Part shown: piece by piece, positions 48,893 through 59,712 of the stretch
Layout of the letters: every line of letters starts with the position of its first letter
How positions within the stretch are numbered: the first letter of the stretch is position 1
Source: Marasmius tenuissimus
Lineage: Eukaryota > Basidiomycota > Agaricomycetes > Agaricales > Marasmiaceae
Length of the DNA stretch: 64,000 nt
Reading direction: 5' to 3'
NCBI GenBank assembly: GCA_029532415.1
Contig: JAQOTA010000050.1
Location: 2,976,001 to 3,040,000 of the forward strand
The notes under the pieces: generated by a model
The model's input: the letters and a program-made list of their open reading frames with translations, nothing else
What the model was told of the DNA's origin: nothing
The model's database searches: none
Translations under genes and position numbers: made by a program

Positions 48893-51611
48893 ATGGCAGG
48901 AAAAGGCACTTCAGCTCACGTCGACCCTGCTGATGTTGAGAAGTTTTCAAAGCATTCCATCTCCAGCGGGGAGGTTCTTGGTCAAGGTGAGTAGCAGCAT
49001 CATTCCCAAATATTTCGCAGCTAGAACTTCCGTCCGCTATTGGCAGGTGGTAGCGCCGGTATCGATACTGAAGTGGCAGAATTCTTCGCCAAGCACGGAG
49101 TCCAGACTAAAGGTGTAGTCATAGACGATGCGACGAACCGCCGCTTACGATGGATGATCCATAAGCGCGTCTTGGTGAGTTCAACGCGGTGCGATGTCAT
49201 ACTCTTTGTGCTGAGTGCCGGGGCAGGTCGTTATGGTGGCCACGTACTGTACGTTCTGTGTCGTCGGTTTCAAGCAGCAACTCACGGAAAATACTAGTCT
49301 GTCAGGCGTTGGACAAAGGGTACTATTTCATCGGACTGTCATATGTGGCTATCAGACTGAACATCGTGTTTCAGAACGATCAATTTCGCCTCCATTATGG
49401 GTATAAGAACAGATACAAATCTGCACGGGCAACAGTACGCTTGGTTGACGACTTGTAGTATGTCGCTGCACTTCACCTTTCCGATTTCACTGCTGATGTG
49501 TATTCAGTTTACATCGCAATGTATGTTACTGACGCCCACATTTGAGAAACAACGTCGTGACCTGTGCTCCAGATTAGCTTGGGAGTTCCCGACAAACCGA
49601 CTCATTCAGCGTTTTCCTATTGGAAAATACCTCGCCATCAAGTGAGTCAATGTTCTGTCTAAAGGTGTTCGCCGTTCTGACTTTTGCGGCACCTAGCATC
49701 ATGGCCTGGGGGGCCGTTCTAGCTTTCACAGCGCTCTGTAAGAACTTTACGGGTCTTATAATAGTCAGAACCCTGCTGGGTATCTTCGAGTGTGTTTGTC
49801 AGCCTGCGTTCGTCTACATGTGAGTCGTTTCCTTGTTTGGGCACCAGGCGCTCCTCAAGTTCATCATTCCACGGCCATAGGTCAACTATGTGGTATACCA
49901 GAGAGGAACAGGCGCTAGTCATCGGGTCATTCTACTCCATGAACGGCTTCCAGCAGTGTGTTGGAGGACTCATCGCGTATGGCATAGCACAGGTGGACAA
50001 TGCGAAGCTAAAAAACTGGCAGATCTTATTTTTGGTGATCATTCTTTTTTTGTCATCATCTAGTTAGTAGTACTGACCTATTCGCAGCTTCTGGGTGCCG
50101 TAACCTTTGTGTGGGGGGTGTTCGTTGCTTGGTATCTACCGGACTCGCCAATCCGGGCGAAGTGCTGGTCTCCCCAGGATCGTGCTCTCATGCTCGAAAG
50201 AGTGAGAAAGAACGAGACGGGTATACAAAACCGGTCTTTTAAGGTGCGATCCGTTTCTGCCAGATATTTTTTGGGGCTAATACACACACATTCAGATGGA
50301 TCAAGTTTGTGCGTGATATCTGCTGATACTGACGCTGGATAGGAAGCTCACTATTTGGCTAGACGAGGCACTTCTCGACCCCGTCGTATGGGGTGTGACC
50401 ATTATCTCATTCACCAATGCTTTACCAACCGGAGGACTGGGCGCGTTTTCCAACATCATCTTGAGCGACTTCGTACGTCGCTATGTCTGGTCTCGTCGGA
50501 AATAACAGTATTCATAGTCTTTCACAGGGCTTCACCCAGCTCCAGACATACCTTCTCGCTATTGCTCAGGGTAAGTGGTCGTATTTAAATCTTCCTTTGA
50601 GATGCTCAACATCCTCACTTCAGGTGTCATTATCATGGCCTTCCTGTTCAGCGCTGCATATCTATCCAAGCGTTACAACCAACGTCTCATTCTTGCATTT
50701 GTATGTCCCTCTATTACCACCGCGGCCATCGTTGATTCAGCCTTTTCCCAGATATACACCCTCCCCAATGTAGCAGGGACCATAGTTTTCTTGAGTGAGT
50801 CCTCATTTCCACATCCATTGGCCCGCCTCATAATGGACATGTCTAGCTGTTCTGATTACTCCAAGCACCAAAGTCGGTCTTCTCCTCGCATTCTAGTCAG
50901 TCCAATCCATGCTACATATTATCCAGTCCGAGACTGATGATTATATCTAGTTGCACTCAAGGTTTCGGAGCGGTAGCAACACTCAACCTCGCTGTGATGT
51001 CCGGAAATGTCGCTGGAGTACGTTCGCAGTGATGAGCGATCCGTTTGGCTCTGATGAGGTCTTTCAACAGCGAACCAAACAAGTGATGGCATCGTCAATG
51101 GTCTTCATGTACGTTCCTCTACACATTGATTTAAAGGATTCGTTCCGACGTATTACACAGTTCCTGGGCTGTCGGAAACGCTGTTGGTCCACAAGGTATG
51201 GGTGCTTACAGCCAGTTGTCATGAACCGCAAAGCTCATTTCACTCAGTCTTCCGGGATAACGATGGACCTCGCTACATCACGGCATTTGTTGCCCACATC
51301 GTCGTCTACGCGGTTCAACTTGTAGTGATTGCCCTTCTGCGCTTGCATCTTATGCGCAGAAACGTCTTGAAGCGACGCGCACAGTCTCTTGAGCAAACAA
51401 GGGCTAGCGCGGAGGCCGTTGTAAGTCTCAAGTCGAACTCAGATCTCTACGCTCCTTACCTCTGTATGTCTTCAGGAAGAAGATCTCGGCCACAGACAAG
51501 CCTTCGATGATCTTACCGACAAGCAAAACCCTGATTGTAGGTGTCCCTTCGCTCGTGGTCCCCATAGATTTTGATCTCACTCGCCCATTCACAGTCCGTT
51601 ATGTATATTAA
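48893..51611 (+). CDS. MFS transporter, Dal5/allantoate permease-like (anion:cation symporter family)
   Basis: Starts MAGKGTSAHVDPADVEKFSKH. Key blocks: ATNRRLRWMIHKRVL before helix 1, LDKGT.S in helix 1, LAWEFPTNRLIQRFPIGKYL, VLSWGAVLAFTALCKNFTGLI, RTLLGIFECVCQPAFV, STMWYTREEQALVIGSFYSMNG, PDSPIRAKCWSPQDRALMLERVRKNETG, and FTNALPTGGLGAFSNIIL. LLGIFE......STMWY..EEQ..R and PDSP..A..L are typical of the Dal5/Tna1 ACS family, whose members take up organic anions, vitamins and uronate-like compounds. About 500 aa, 12 predicted helices, and a dozen or more short introns. Pairing with GH105 suggests transport of pectin-derived acidic sugars, an inference from location only. Confidence 0.82.
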
Positions 51612-51714
51612 CGATGCTTGTATCAGTATCTTTACGCTTGAGTTTTCTGAGATGCTTATTACGATTCCAGTCTGCTCATTTGGTATGACAACTTAAAAAC
51701 GTGATGAAGAAAGA

Positions 51715-54650
51715 CTATGATACACCGCGTCCCAAAGCGACGTCGAATTTGGCTGCTAGGTCCAACACTTGTTGTTCCAGGTCGGATATTCTTTCACGCC
51801 TACACGAAGACTCAGTCAGTGACAAGCGTGCAAAATGAGGAGAGTGATTTCGGCTTACTCATGGCTAGATCTTTGCCCGAGTTCGAAAGCCTGCGAGAAA
51901 CCTAGATTTTTGTTCGTCTCCGCCATTTTCGACCGTCGTTCGCGATCTTTCTCTATAATGACCTTGAGATTTGGCGTCAAGCGAGCGTACTCCCGTTGTA
52001 GCTGTATAAAGCACGTAAGAGGACGAGTCATTCCGACATTAGGGGTACCTCACCATGTTAATCCTGGAGGCTAATGAGCCCTCATCATATCGCCCCAAGC
52101 CCATGACCTCGTTCTTCATTCTCTTCAATTCCTCGAACCACTTGGTTTCGTGTTCGCTCAACTCCGGTGATGCCCTCTCCATCATGCTTTGCAGCATTCG
52201 GTCCAACCTCCGCATCAGAACTGATTGCTCGTCCTGTGCTTTTTGGATACGCCCTTCGCTAGCTTGGTGTCTCGGACCCCTCAGCTTATCAACGAAAGCC
52301 TGGAGTTCCCGACATTTACTGCATATCCGAAGAAGCTCCTGGGATTGTAAAGCGACACGGCCCTCTGCCCCCTTGTGCGCGAGTTGGATTTGGTGTACTT
52401 GACCGCTAAGGTGGGCAACAGTCGACGCAAGATATCGGAGCGTATCTGGCGTGAGCATGAAATCAACTTGTTTAGCGGACCCTGGCAGCGAGAGCTGAGG
52501 GTTCGAAGGAAGACCAGAGGGTCTTGACAAGACAGCCGGTGGTTTCCAGGGTTCTGTACCGAGAAGGGAGACGTATGCCAACGGGCCCTCCAGCTTTTCC
52601 AAACGCCCGGGACCTGTGGGGTTGGGCTCATTCTTTATGCTGGGCGTGGGTTTAGGGCTGGGCGGTGACGGGTCCTGGCGGGGATTGAGAGAGAATGTGG
52701 ATATACGCATGGCTGAGGTTAGAATGAGAAGGCTATAGGAAAGGTATACGTCGTCCGGGACAGCGATAGCAATCACTGGATTTGAGGATCTGAAAAGGCT
52801 TCATCAATAAGGGCATTGAAAGAGAATGGCTCGAGCATACCTCCGTTCGACAGAGAATGTTGATAGAACGGGTAGGACACTCGTTCCTGCAGTGAGTTGC
52901 AAGTTCTGGCTCGACTCTTCATCGACAGGCAGAAGGTTTCGTAATATAGGCTGGAGATTCAATGCGTGAACGCCAAACGCATGATATACGTATAAGGTAT
53001 CGAGGTGAACGGGGTCTGGTATGAGAACAGGATGATTGCCTTGCAAAAGGTCGAGATTCGGGCGATTCGGTGTCGAGGACGATAACGAATTTAGTAAGGA
53101 AACTAGACCGAGATCGATACTCTCATAGACAGCGAGCATGGGCAAGTCTGAGGACGCGATCTAAAGCCATGTCAGTGAACGTCAAGTACTGTGACTGGAG
53201 GACCTACTTGTTTACTATCCCACCTTGCCTCAACTTTCTCAACATCGACGCAAAGATCGACCTTTCCATCCTGGTACGTGACCAATAGAAACCCGAGACT
53301 TTCAGCGGAAGATTCGTCATCTTCAGCCTCCTTCTCATAATCACGTCCCAATGAGAGATATGCTATATCTGTGGCATCTCCGCCGTCACTTCCATCAAGC
53401 ATTCGCGGGGAAGGCTGTAGGAGAAACGGGCCTTGCCGTGTAGGCACTGATTTTACTATGCTCGGCGGATGCATGAGAACGGAGCGTGACGGGGCAGGGA
53501 AGACTGTTCCTGGAGGAAGCTGTTTGATGAGAGCGGTGACGTATTTTCGTTGATAGTCGTAGAGGGTCGAAAGATTACTGGATGAGGTGGAGGATGTTTG
53601 AGCAAGGAATTCCTGTTTTGCAGATATGAAACATTCCAGAGAATGGACGTATGCAGAAGGAACCGTTCTGGAAAACTTCCATTAACGAGAAGTATCTCAG
53701 AAAGTGATAAGCCACGTACGCGTTTTTGGGCATATACGGGCATATAGCGTATACATCACCAGACTTCATGACGCCGTATACAGTCAATGGGCCCCAGTCT
53801 GCGCGTCCCTTGCCGAGGGCGAAAGAGGCTACTTCCCGCTCCGACGAATCTTCAGCAAGGAACGATCTTCCGGGTTTTCTATCGGGTACGAATGAGAGAA
53901 CTTGTTGCGGCTCGTCGGTGTCCTGTGAGATGTCGTATTCCCTGGTTCATGTCAAGTTTCGGTTGCACAGAAGACTTAGTGTTCCAGCTCACCGAAGCTT
54001 TCCGTCCACAGTCATGACCATCAACGTAGAGCCTGCGTCTCCCCAAGGGTGCCATTCGACTTTGACTATGGGTGCTGCATCCTCACTTGCATGATAGAAC
54101 TGGCCTATCTGGACAGATCTAGGATGGGGTTTAGGACCAGCATTTTGAATGACACGAGGCACTTACTTGCAGTCGATAGATGAAGGCACCAATCGAGAAT
54201 ATCCTGGCCGTGGAAGTACAACAATCGCAACTTGATAGGCACCAGCAACTACAAGAAGTTTTCCACTCGAGTTTAGGCAGATTTGACGTATCTCGAACTG
54301 TATGTTTGGAGTGTGTAGAATCTAGAAAGAACGTCAGCGGTCCCCTTTCGCCCATTCGTTGCAAGGAGTATTACTTTGTAGGATTTATTGGAGCCCTTGC
54401 TGGCTTTAACATCTCCCAGGGAGGCCATTCGAAGCTCTGTCCCTGTCGCAACAATGAGGTCGGTATCCCTCAACACCATGACCCGCCGTCTGCCTGAGGG
54501 ATGTGTGTCCTTTTCTGAGTCATTATTGCTCTGGAGAAACTTGGAAAGGGAGCTAGTTGATAGCTCAAGGAAATTTTCATCTTGAGCGGAATAATTCGAT
54601 GATTTAGGGAGGGAAAATATCGGATGTTGAGAGAGTTGTTCGTTGTCCAT
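51715..54650 (-). CDS. NUP82: nucleoporin NUP82/NUP88-like
   Basis: Starts MDNEQLSQHPIFSLP at 54650. The first half looks like a beta-propeller: RRRVMVLRDTDLIVATGTELR, IRQICLNSSGKLLVVAG, IVKVEWHPWGDAGSTLMVMTVDGKLREYD, ADWGPLTVYGVMKSGDVYAICP, then FLLVTYQDGKVDLCVDVEKVEARWD and LDTLYVYHAFGVHALNL. The second half is helical with coiled coils (FVDKLRGPRHQASEGRIQKAQ, LMRRLDRMLQSMMERASPEL, LQREYARLTPNL, and a terminal RERISDLEQQVLDLAAKF). The W.P.G..gs.L.VLT.DG.lR.Yd motif plus C-terminal coiled coil is the Nup82/Nup88 architecture. It anchors the Nup159-type mRNA export platform on the cytoplasmic face of the pore. Length is about 800 aa with several short introns. Confidence 0.78.
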
Positions 54651-54737
54651 TTCCAAGGACGCGACTTTCCCACACTCCTTGGGTGAGGACGCGTCGCTTG
54701 CGCGTCCTTCTGATCACTCTCACATTCACTCACAACC
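54651..54737. promoter_or_regulatory. 87 bp bidirectional promoter, NUP82-like and proteasome alpha7
   Basis: Two start codons face away from each other with only 87 bp between. The interval contains GACGCGTC at 54688-54695 and GCGCGTCCTTCT at 54700-54711. Both elements recur in the Rpn12/beta1 promoter. No PACE box (GGTGGCAAA) is present on either strand. Confidence 0.6.
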
Positions 54738-55791
54738 ATGACCTCCATCGGCACTGGCTACGATCTCTCTGCAAGCACATACTCCCCAGATGGTCGGATA
54801 TTTCAGGTATGTGGTTCGTCTATTTAGCTTTGGATCTGTCTAAATCGAACGACTAGGTCGAATATGCCAATAAAGCAGTAGAGAATTCAGGGTACGACGA
54901 ATCTCTTGCATTACTCGACCGTTTCTCAAGACACACCGATATTTAGAACCGCAATAGGACTGAGAGTCAAGGACGGAATTGTTTTGGCCGTTGAGAAATT
55001 GGTTCACTCGAAGCTTTTGATTCCAGAGGCAAATCGCAGAATACAAACAGTAGAGAAACACATCGGTATTGTGAGTAATTTGTTCCTCTGTGGTCTGACA
55101 TGTGCTACATCACAGTCATTTCAAGGCCACCGCGGGGCTTTTGGCAGATGGAAGGCAACTAGCAAACAGGGCGAAAGATGAATCTGCAAGCTATCGTGAT
55201 AACTTCCGAGCACAAGTGCCAATCAAAGTACGGTGTCGATGATCTGGTTTCGATTCGCCCCGCTGACTTTAGGAATTAGTACCTTGCAGACAGGCTGGGC
55301 TCGTACATGCAAGTCTATACCTTGTATTCATCTGTACGACCCTTTGGCATAAGCACCGTAGTCGGTGGTGTGGATGATGATGGACCATCGCTATATGTCA
55401 TTGAACCTAGCGGTGTATTCTACGTGGGTCGTATTCCTCTTCTGTTGACAATCATCTCAAGGACTGCCTCCAGGGATATCATGGTGCTGCAGTGGGCAAA
55501 GGTCGCCAACTCGCGAAGACTGAGCTCGAGAAGCTGAACCTCGCTGAGCTCTCAATCCGGGAAGCCGTGATGGAGGCCGCAAGAATGTAAGAACATCCAC
55601 CGAATTCTTCAGCATTGATCTGACTAGTTTCAGTATACACCTTGTTCACGATGATTCCAAAGAAAAGGACTTTGAACTCGAAATGTCGTGGATCGGCGAT
55701 GAGACTAAGGGCCTCCATCTCCCTGTGCCGAAGGACTTGTTCGCCGAGGCAGATGCTAAAGCCAGGGCAGCTCTGGAAGACTTCGAGTAGT
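54738..55791 (+). CDS. PRE10: 20S proteasome subunit alpha-7 (alpha type 3)
   Basis: Starts [27 protein letters not shown], which contains the alpha-subunit N-terminal signature YD...S.FSPDGR.FQVEYA that gates the 20S core. It continues [62 protein letters not shown], and [23 protein letters not shown]. Then come [23 protein letters not shown] and [30 protein letters not shown] and the SVRPFG motif identify alpha7 (Pre10; PSMA3) over other alphas. The acidic C-terminus ends ALEDFE. About eight exons, 255 residues, stop at 55789-55791. It is one of three proteasome genes in this 3.3 kb block. Confidence 0.93.
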
Positions 55792-55875
55792 TCTCATGTA
55801 TTTGATTGTACATCTAATTCAACATTGCATTTCATGGGACCGACAGCAGTGGAAATAAAGTCGAATGAAGTAATT

Positions 55876-56932
55876 CTATACAATCTGCTCTAGCTCTCTG
55901 GCGTATCCTAGGGAAGCTCGAATGAGCTTTTCCTTTTGTATCTCCGTCTGCTCCTCTCCCTTGCGCATGAACGTTATCGTCGATGACCCGAGATCGACCT
56001 GCCATCCTCGCTACCCAAAGCTATCAGTATATTTGCATCAGGAAAGGCGCAGTGTCTCGCACCTGCTTTGCGAACGACAAGAACTCAGACTGGTTAGTGA
56101 AGAACAACAGTGTCGCGGCATCCTTCAAGGGTAGGGTCTCGTATGCTACCTCTTCGCAGCTGGCGATTTCATTCCTGGAGAAAAAGTGGGTTAGCCCAAG
56201 GAGCGCGAGATCTGAACGCGTATGTACCGGATGGTGCCCATCAGACTGTCAACAAAGAACTTGTACTCTTCGGCCGGCGCCTCCTCCCTCGCGTTCCAAA
56301 CTTTACTGTAGCTTCCCTCCATTAACCATTGCTCGAGATTGACGGGGTGGCGGATGTAAGGATTCTCTCCAATAGCGTCTGCGGACAAGGGCAAGCTTTC
56401 CAGAGTCGTGTGGAAGTCGGCTATACGGTTCTGTGTGAGCAGGCGTATGAGGTTCAAGCCTCTGATGGGGTATTCGCGTTTCGAGGGGGGTAGGGTTGAA
56501 CTATTGACCAGTGAGATCAGATTAACGCTAATGGCTAGGTACTGGGCCTACCTGTAGTCGGTATAGAATGATTGTAGCTGGGAGAAATATCGGTCGAAGG
56601 AAGGTACATCTCTTGTTCGAATACTCCAGATTGCCCCAATTTCAAGGATATCCCCTGGGTACAACGGCGTCACTTTTCAGTCTTCGAGAAACGGAACTTG
56701 TGACTGACGAGCAACAACGAGATCTTCAAGATTGGGCTCTCCTTGCGGTATTAGTAGTCCAGCTTCAATCAATCCGATCTAAATTAGTCGAGGGTGAATG
56801 GCCATTTCAATCGAGGATTTCGTAGGAGCCTGCCTTGAGCTGCGAGAGAAGTGTGCCGCATTTCTTGAGATCGTTTGAGTTGAAGGACTTTTGTAAGTCT
56901 GCGTAGAGAGTTCGAAGTTGACTGTGAGCCAT
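55876..56932 (-). CDS. RPN12: 26S proteasome regulatory subunit Rpn12 (PSMD8)
   Basis: Starts [33 protein letters not shown] at 56932. The next exon gives [25 protein letters not shown]. Later exons read [81 protein letters not shown] and [11 protein letters not shown], then [27 protein letters not shown]..lEQ.LMEG.Y.KV and EIA.C.E.AY are the CSN8/PSMD8/EIF3K-domain hallmarks of Rpn12. It is the last non-ATPase subunit added to the lid. The intron after codon 33 has a GC donor rather than GT (intron 56833-56779). About 270 aa, stop at 55876. The gene lies between alpha7 and beta1 on the opposite strand. Confidence 0.9.
56779..56833 (-). other. probable GC-AG intron in RPN12
   Basis: The conserved Rpn12 reading frame requires a splice from SQLK to IGLIEAG. 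On the minus strand the donor reads AAG|GCAGGC and the acceptor TTTAG|ATC. No GT donor nearby keeps the conserved residues. Confidence 0.6.
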
Positions 56933-57035
56933 TGATGATGATGAGGAAGACGAGCTGTTGGTAAGGGCGACGCGCGTCCTTCTCTCGACGCGTCAGCCCG
57001 AAATTTCGCACACTCGCTTCTCATCTCATTACACC
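56933..57035. promoter_or_regulatory. 103 bp bidirectional promoter, RPN12 and proteasome beta1
   Basis: The divergent start codons are 103 bp apart. The interval contains GCGCGTCCTTCT at 56972-56983 and GACGCGTC at 56987-56994, the same two elements found between the NUP82-like and alpha7 genes. No PACE box is present. Confidence 0.6.
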
Positions 57036-58020
57036 ATGGACCATATCGACATGCAGCAGCTCAAAAGTGGCGAGATCAACCTCGGTGTGCGTGAACTACC
57101 TGTGAAAGATGCTCTGAAGGCCTGATTTCGTTTCCTAGACCTCTATCATGGCTGTTCAATTCGAGGGAGGCGTCGTTATTGGGGCCGACAGTAGAACCAC
57201 CACAGGAAGCTACATTGTAATTTTCTTCCAAATCTCCGTCGATTTTGGCGCATCTGAACATCGTTTGTAGGCTAACAGAGTGACGGACAAGCTTACCTAC
57301 CTCCATGACCGAATCTATTGCTGTCGATCGGGTTCAGCAGCGGACACCCAAGCTATCGCAGATATGGGGCATTATTACCTCCAAATGCAAGCGTATGTCT
57401 TCACGATATCTCAAGAATCGTCACGACACTGACACTAGGATACAGTCAAACTTTGGGAACGGCACCAACCATTCTCACCGCTGCTGCACTGATGGAGAAG
57501 ATGTGCTACACCAACAAAGATCAACTTAGTGCTGGTATCATTGTCGCAGGCTGGGACAAGTCATTCGGTCCAAGTGTGTACAACATCCCACTGGGCGGTG
57601 GTCTCTTCCGTCAGCCATGGGCCATTGGAGGTGCGTAACAAATGTCGTGATATCTTCGATAACTCAGATCCACTTTTGTAGGTTCTGGTTCGACATATGT
57701 GTACGGTTACTGCGATGCTACTTATCAGGAAGGATGGGGCAGAGACCAAACGGTCGAATTTGTGAAGAACAGTAAGTCTTCAATACGCTAACCAGAGCCC
57801 TCGTCCTGACTCCACTTCTGTAGCTCTCGCATTAGCCATGTCCCGCGATGGATCATCAGGAGGATGCATTCGGATGTGCGTGATCACCGAAGACAATGTC
57901 GAACGTCTCTTCGTCCCTGGAGACCAACTGCCCAGATTCTGGGAAGGAAGGGAAGTCCTTGGTGAGGCGAAGAAACCCCAGATAAACAGGGATGTAGTTC
58001 CTATGGCAGTTGAGGCATAG
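57036..58020 (+). CDS. PRE3: 20S proteasome catalytic subunit beta-1 (caspase-like)
   Basis: Starts [17 protein letters not shown], a short propeptide with the Gly that precedes the catalytic threonine. The mature part begins [23 protein letters not shown], then [28 protein letters not shown]. The nucleophile Thr1, Asp17 (GADSR) and Lys33 (TDKLT) are present. Later blocks are [43 protein letters not shown] and [40 protein letters not shown] and [10 protein letters not shown] identify beta1 (Pre3/PSMB6) rather than beta2 or beta5. It cleaves after acidic residues. Six or so exons, stop at 58018-58020. It converges on the mitochondrial gene with 67 bp between stops. Confidence 0.93.
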
Positions 58021-58087
58021 ATCGTTGTATTCGTTCGGTATCATTGTAAAACACAAGCATTTGCGCAAGTTGAACACCGTGCCACTA

Positions 58088-59557
58088 CTATTCAAACTCG
58101 AATACGGAACGGTACTTACTTCTCTGGAGCCACCCAGACCGCTCATCCCAACCGGAGCCTTCGAACATACGAATCCTCCACAAAGCGATAGCAAGGGCAG
58201 CAACATCGCCATGCTGTATGGTGTTCTCGTCCGCAAGCAAGACGAATGCATGGCTGGGTTTCTCTTCTGGGCTGCTGCCTCTTGTTCGACCGAATCTTGC
58301 TTTCCGCTCGACATTAAGGACTTGCGACAGCAGCTTATGGAGAGCAGCACGTTGTGTCCGGTCAGGAAACATGGATACACCGTGATATACGGGTACCTGG
58401 TGTGTCGCCAGCTTCTCTGGTGGGTCAGAAGTCGACGAGGAGGACTGCGGGGAGACAGGGAGCAGCTCTGAGAGAGGGCGAGTCGCAGCATCGTTTGGGT
58501 TTTCTCGCTCTTCTGGTTCGTGTGACGGCGGCGAAGACGACATTGAAGGCGTCGGTCTTTCTTTCGTTACGGGGTCGCGGCCCACGGGTGGGACGATGAG
58601 AACTGCTGCAGCGTTTTCGATTGGAAGAATCCCAGTGGATCTGAACTGGTCCCATTCTCTCCGGGTGAGCCTCCGTATGAGGGTCTGGTGAGCTAGTCCT
58701 TTACGTCTGAACCCGACTTGTTCAAGAAGTAATTGAATTTCCTGGAGGACCCTTAGTCGTAAGAGATGGTGTATCTGTTTTCCAAGGAGGTCATGCAGAT
58801 CGGCAGAGAAACGCCTTTGAGCTCCTGTGCAGGTCGTTAAACAGGTGCTCGAAGAGACAAAGTAACTGTACTCACCTTTTTCATTCATGTGTTCTATAGC
58901 CTCCTTCCTACAGAGTATGTACACTGCCGTTCCCGCTCGTCTTGTTGTAAATTTAGAGTGCTGGAGACCATCTGGAACTAGTACTGCAGGGACGTGGAGG
59001 CCGTGGCGGACAAACCTAAGTGGTCGAGTGGATGGTAATCGCATGATGCCCAGACGGATGAGAAAATCTAGAGTCTCCGGTTGGAAAGCTGACCCACAGA
59101 AGGAAGACTTTGTACGTACCTGAAGGAAGGTACTGTCCTGTAGCAACACAGCGTCGCAAAGGAGAACCAATCATCCTAACTGGAGAGAGAGATTCATTTC
59201 ATCAAGGCCGTCGAACAATGTGGAGGGTTACACACGGTATGGGCTGGACCACCAGCGTCGCTCTTCCTCAGTCATCTCTCTTGGACTATCATCCCCATGC
59301 TTCCTTGACTTGACACGGTTTCCGACGCGTATTCTTGGTGGCAAGGATTTGTGTTGTACATATTCATTTGAACTGGTGACAGGATTATTTGGGGATAATA
59401 GGATCGATTGTTGGTATTCCGCAGGATGAAATGAAGGGGCAGAGGGCACAGGTTTCCGCAGTGCGGCCTTTCTTGTATTGAATAGCTTGAATGACTCGAA
59501 GGAATGTGGAGGATTTGCAGCAATTTTTTTGACAAGACGTGGAAGAATGCGAGGCAT
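58088..59557 (-). CDS. conserved mitochondrial protein, unknown function
   Basis: The N-terminus MPRILPRLVKKIAANPPHSF is Arg/Lys-rich without acids, like a mitochondrial presequence. Exon 1 ends with EERRWWSSPY. After an intron comes LRMIGSPLRRCVATGQYLPS, then DFLIRLGIMRLPSTRPLRFVRHG, VLVPDGLQHSKFTTRRAG and CRKEAIEHMNEKG. The last long exon has RRFSADLHDLLGKQIHHLLRLR, then a Ser/Pro-rich region and a final helical part with FLPDRT..ALHKLLSQVL. All junctions stay in frame (ATG at 59557, stop at 58088). I believe WWSSPYLR..SPLR.C..TG.YLP.DFLIR recurs in other basidiomycetes, but I cannot name a characterised homologue. A link to the mitochondrial ribosome or mtRNA is a guess based on the basic composition. 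Confidence 0.7.
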
Positions 59558-59712
59558 TACGAGCGGTTAATTGAGCGTCCAATGTCTTCACTAGTACTCA
59601 GTACTGCCTTTTGACGTGACGGTCAGATGGGCGCTTTGGGTCCTCACTACAACCGCAACAGCCATGCAGCTCTTTAAAAGGACTCAACACCTTTCTCCTT
59701 CCTGCTATCTAC

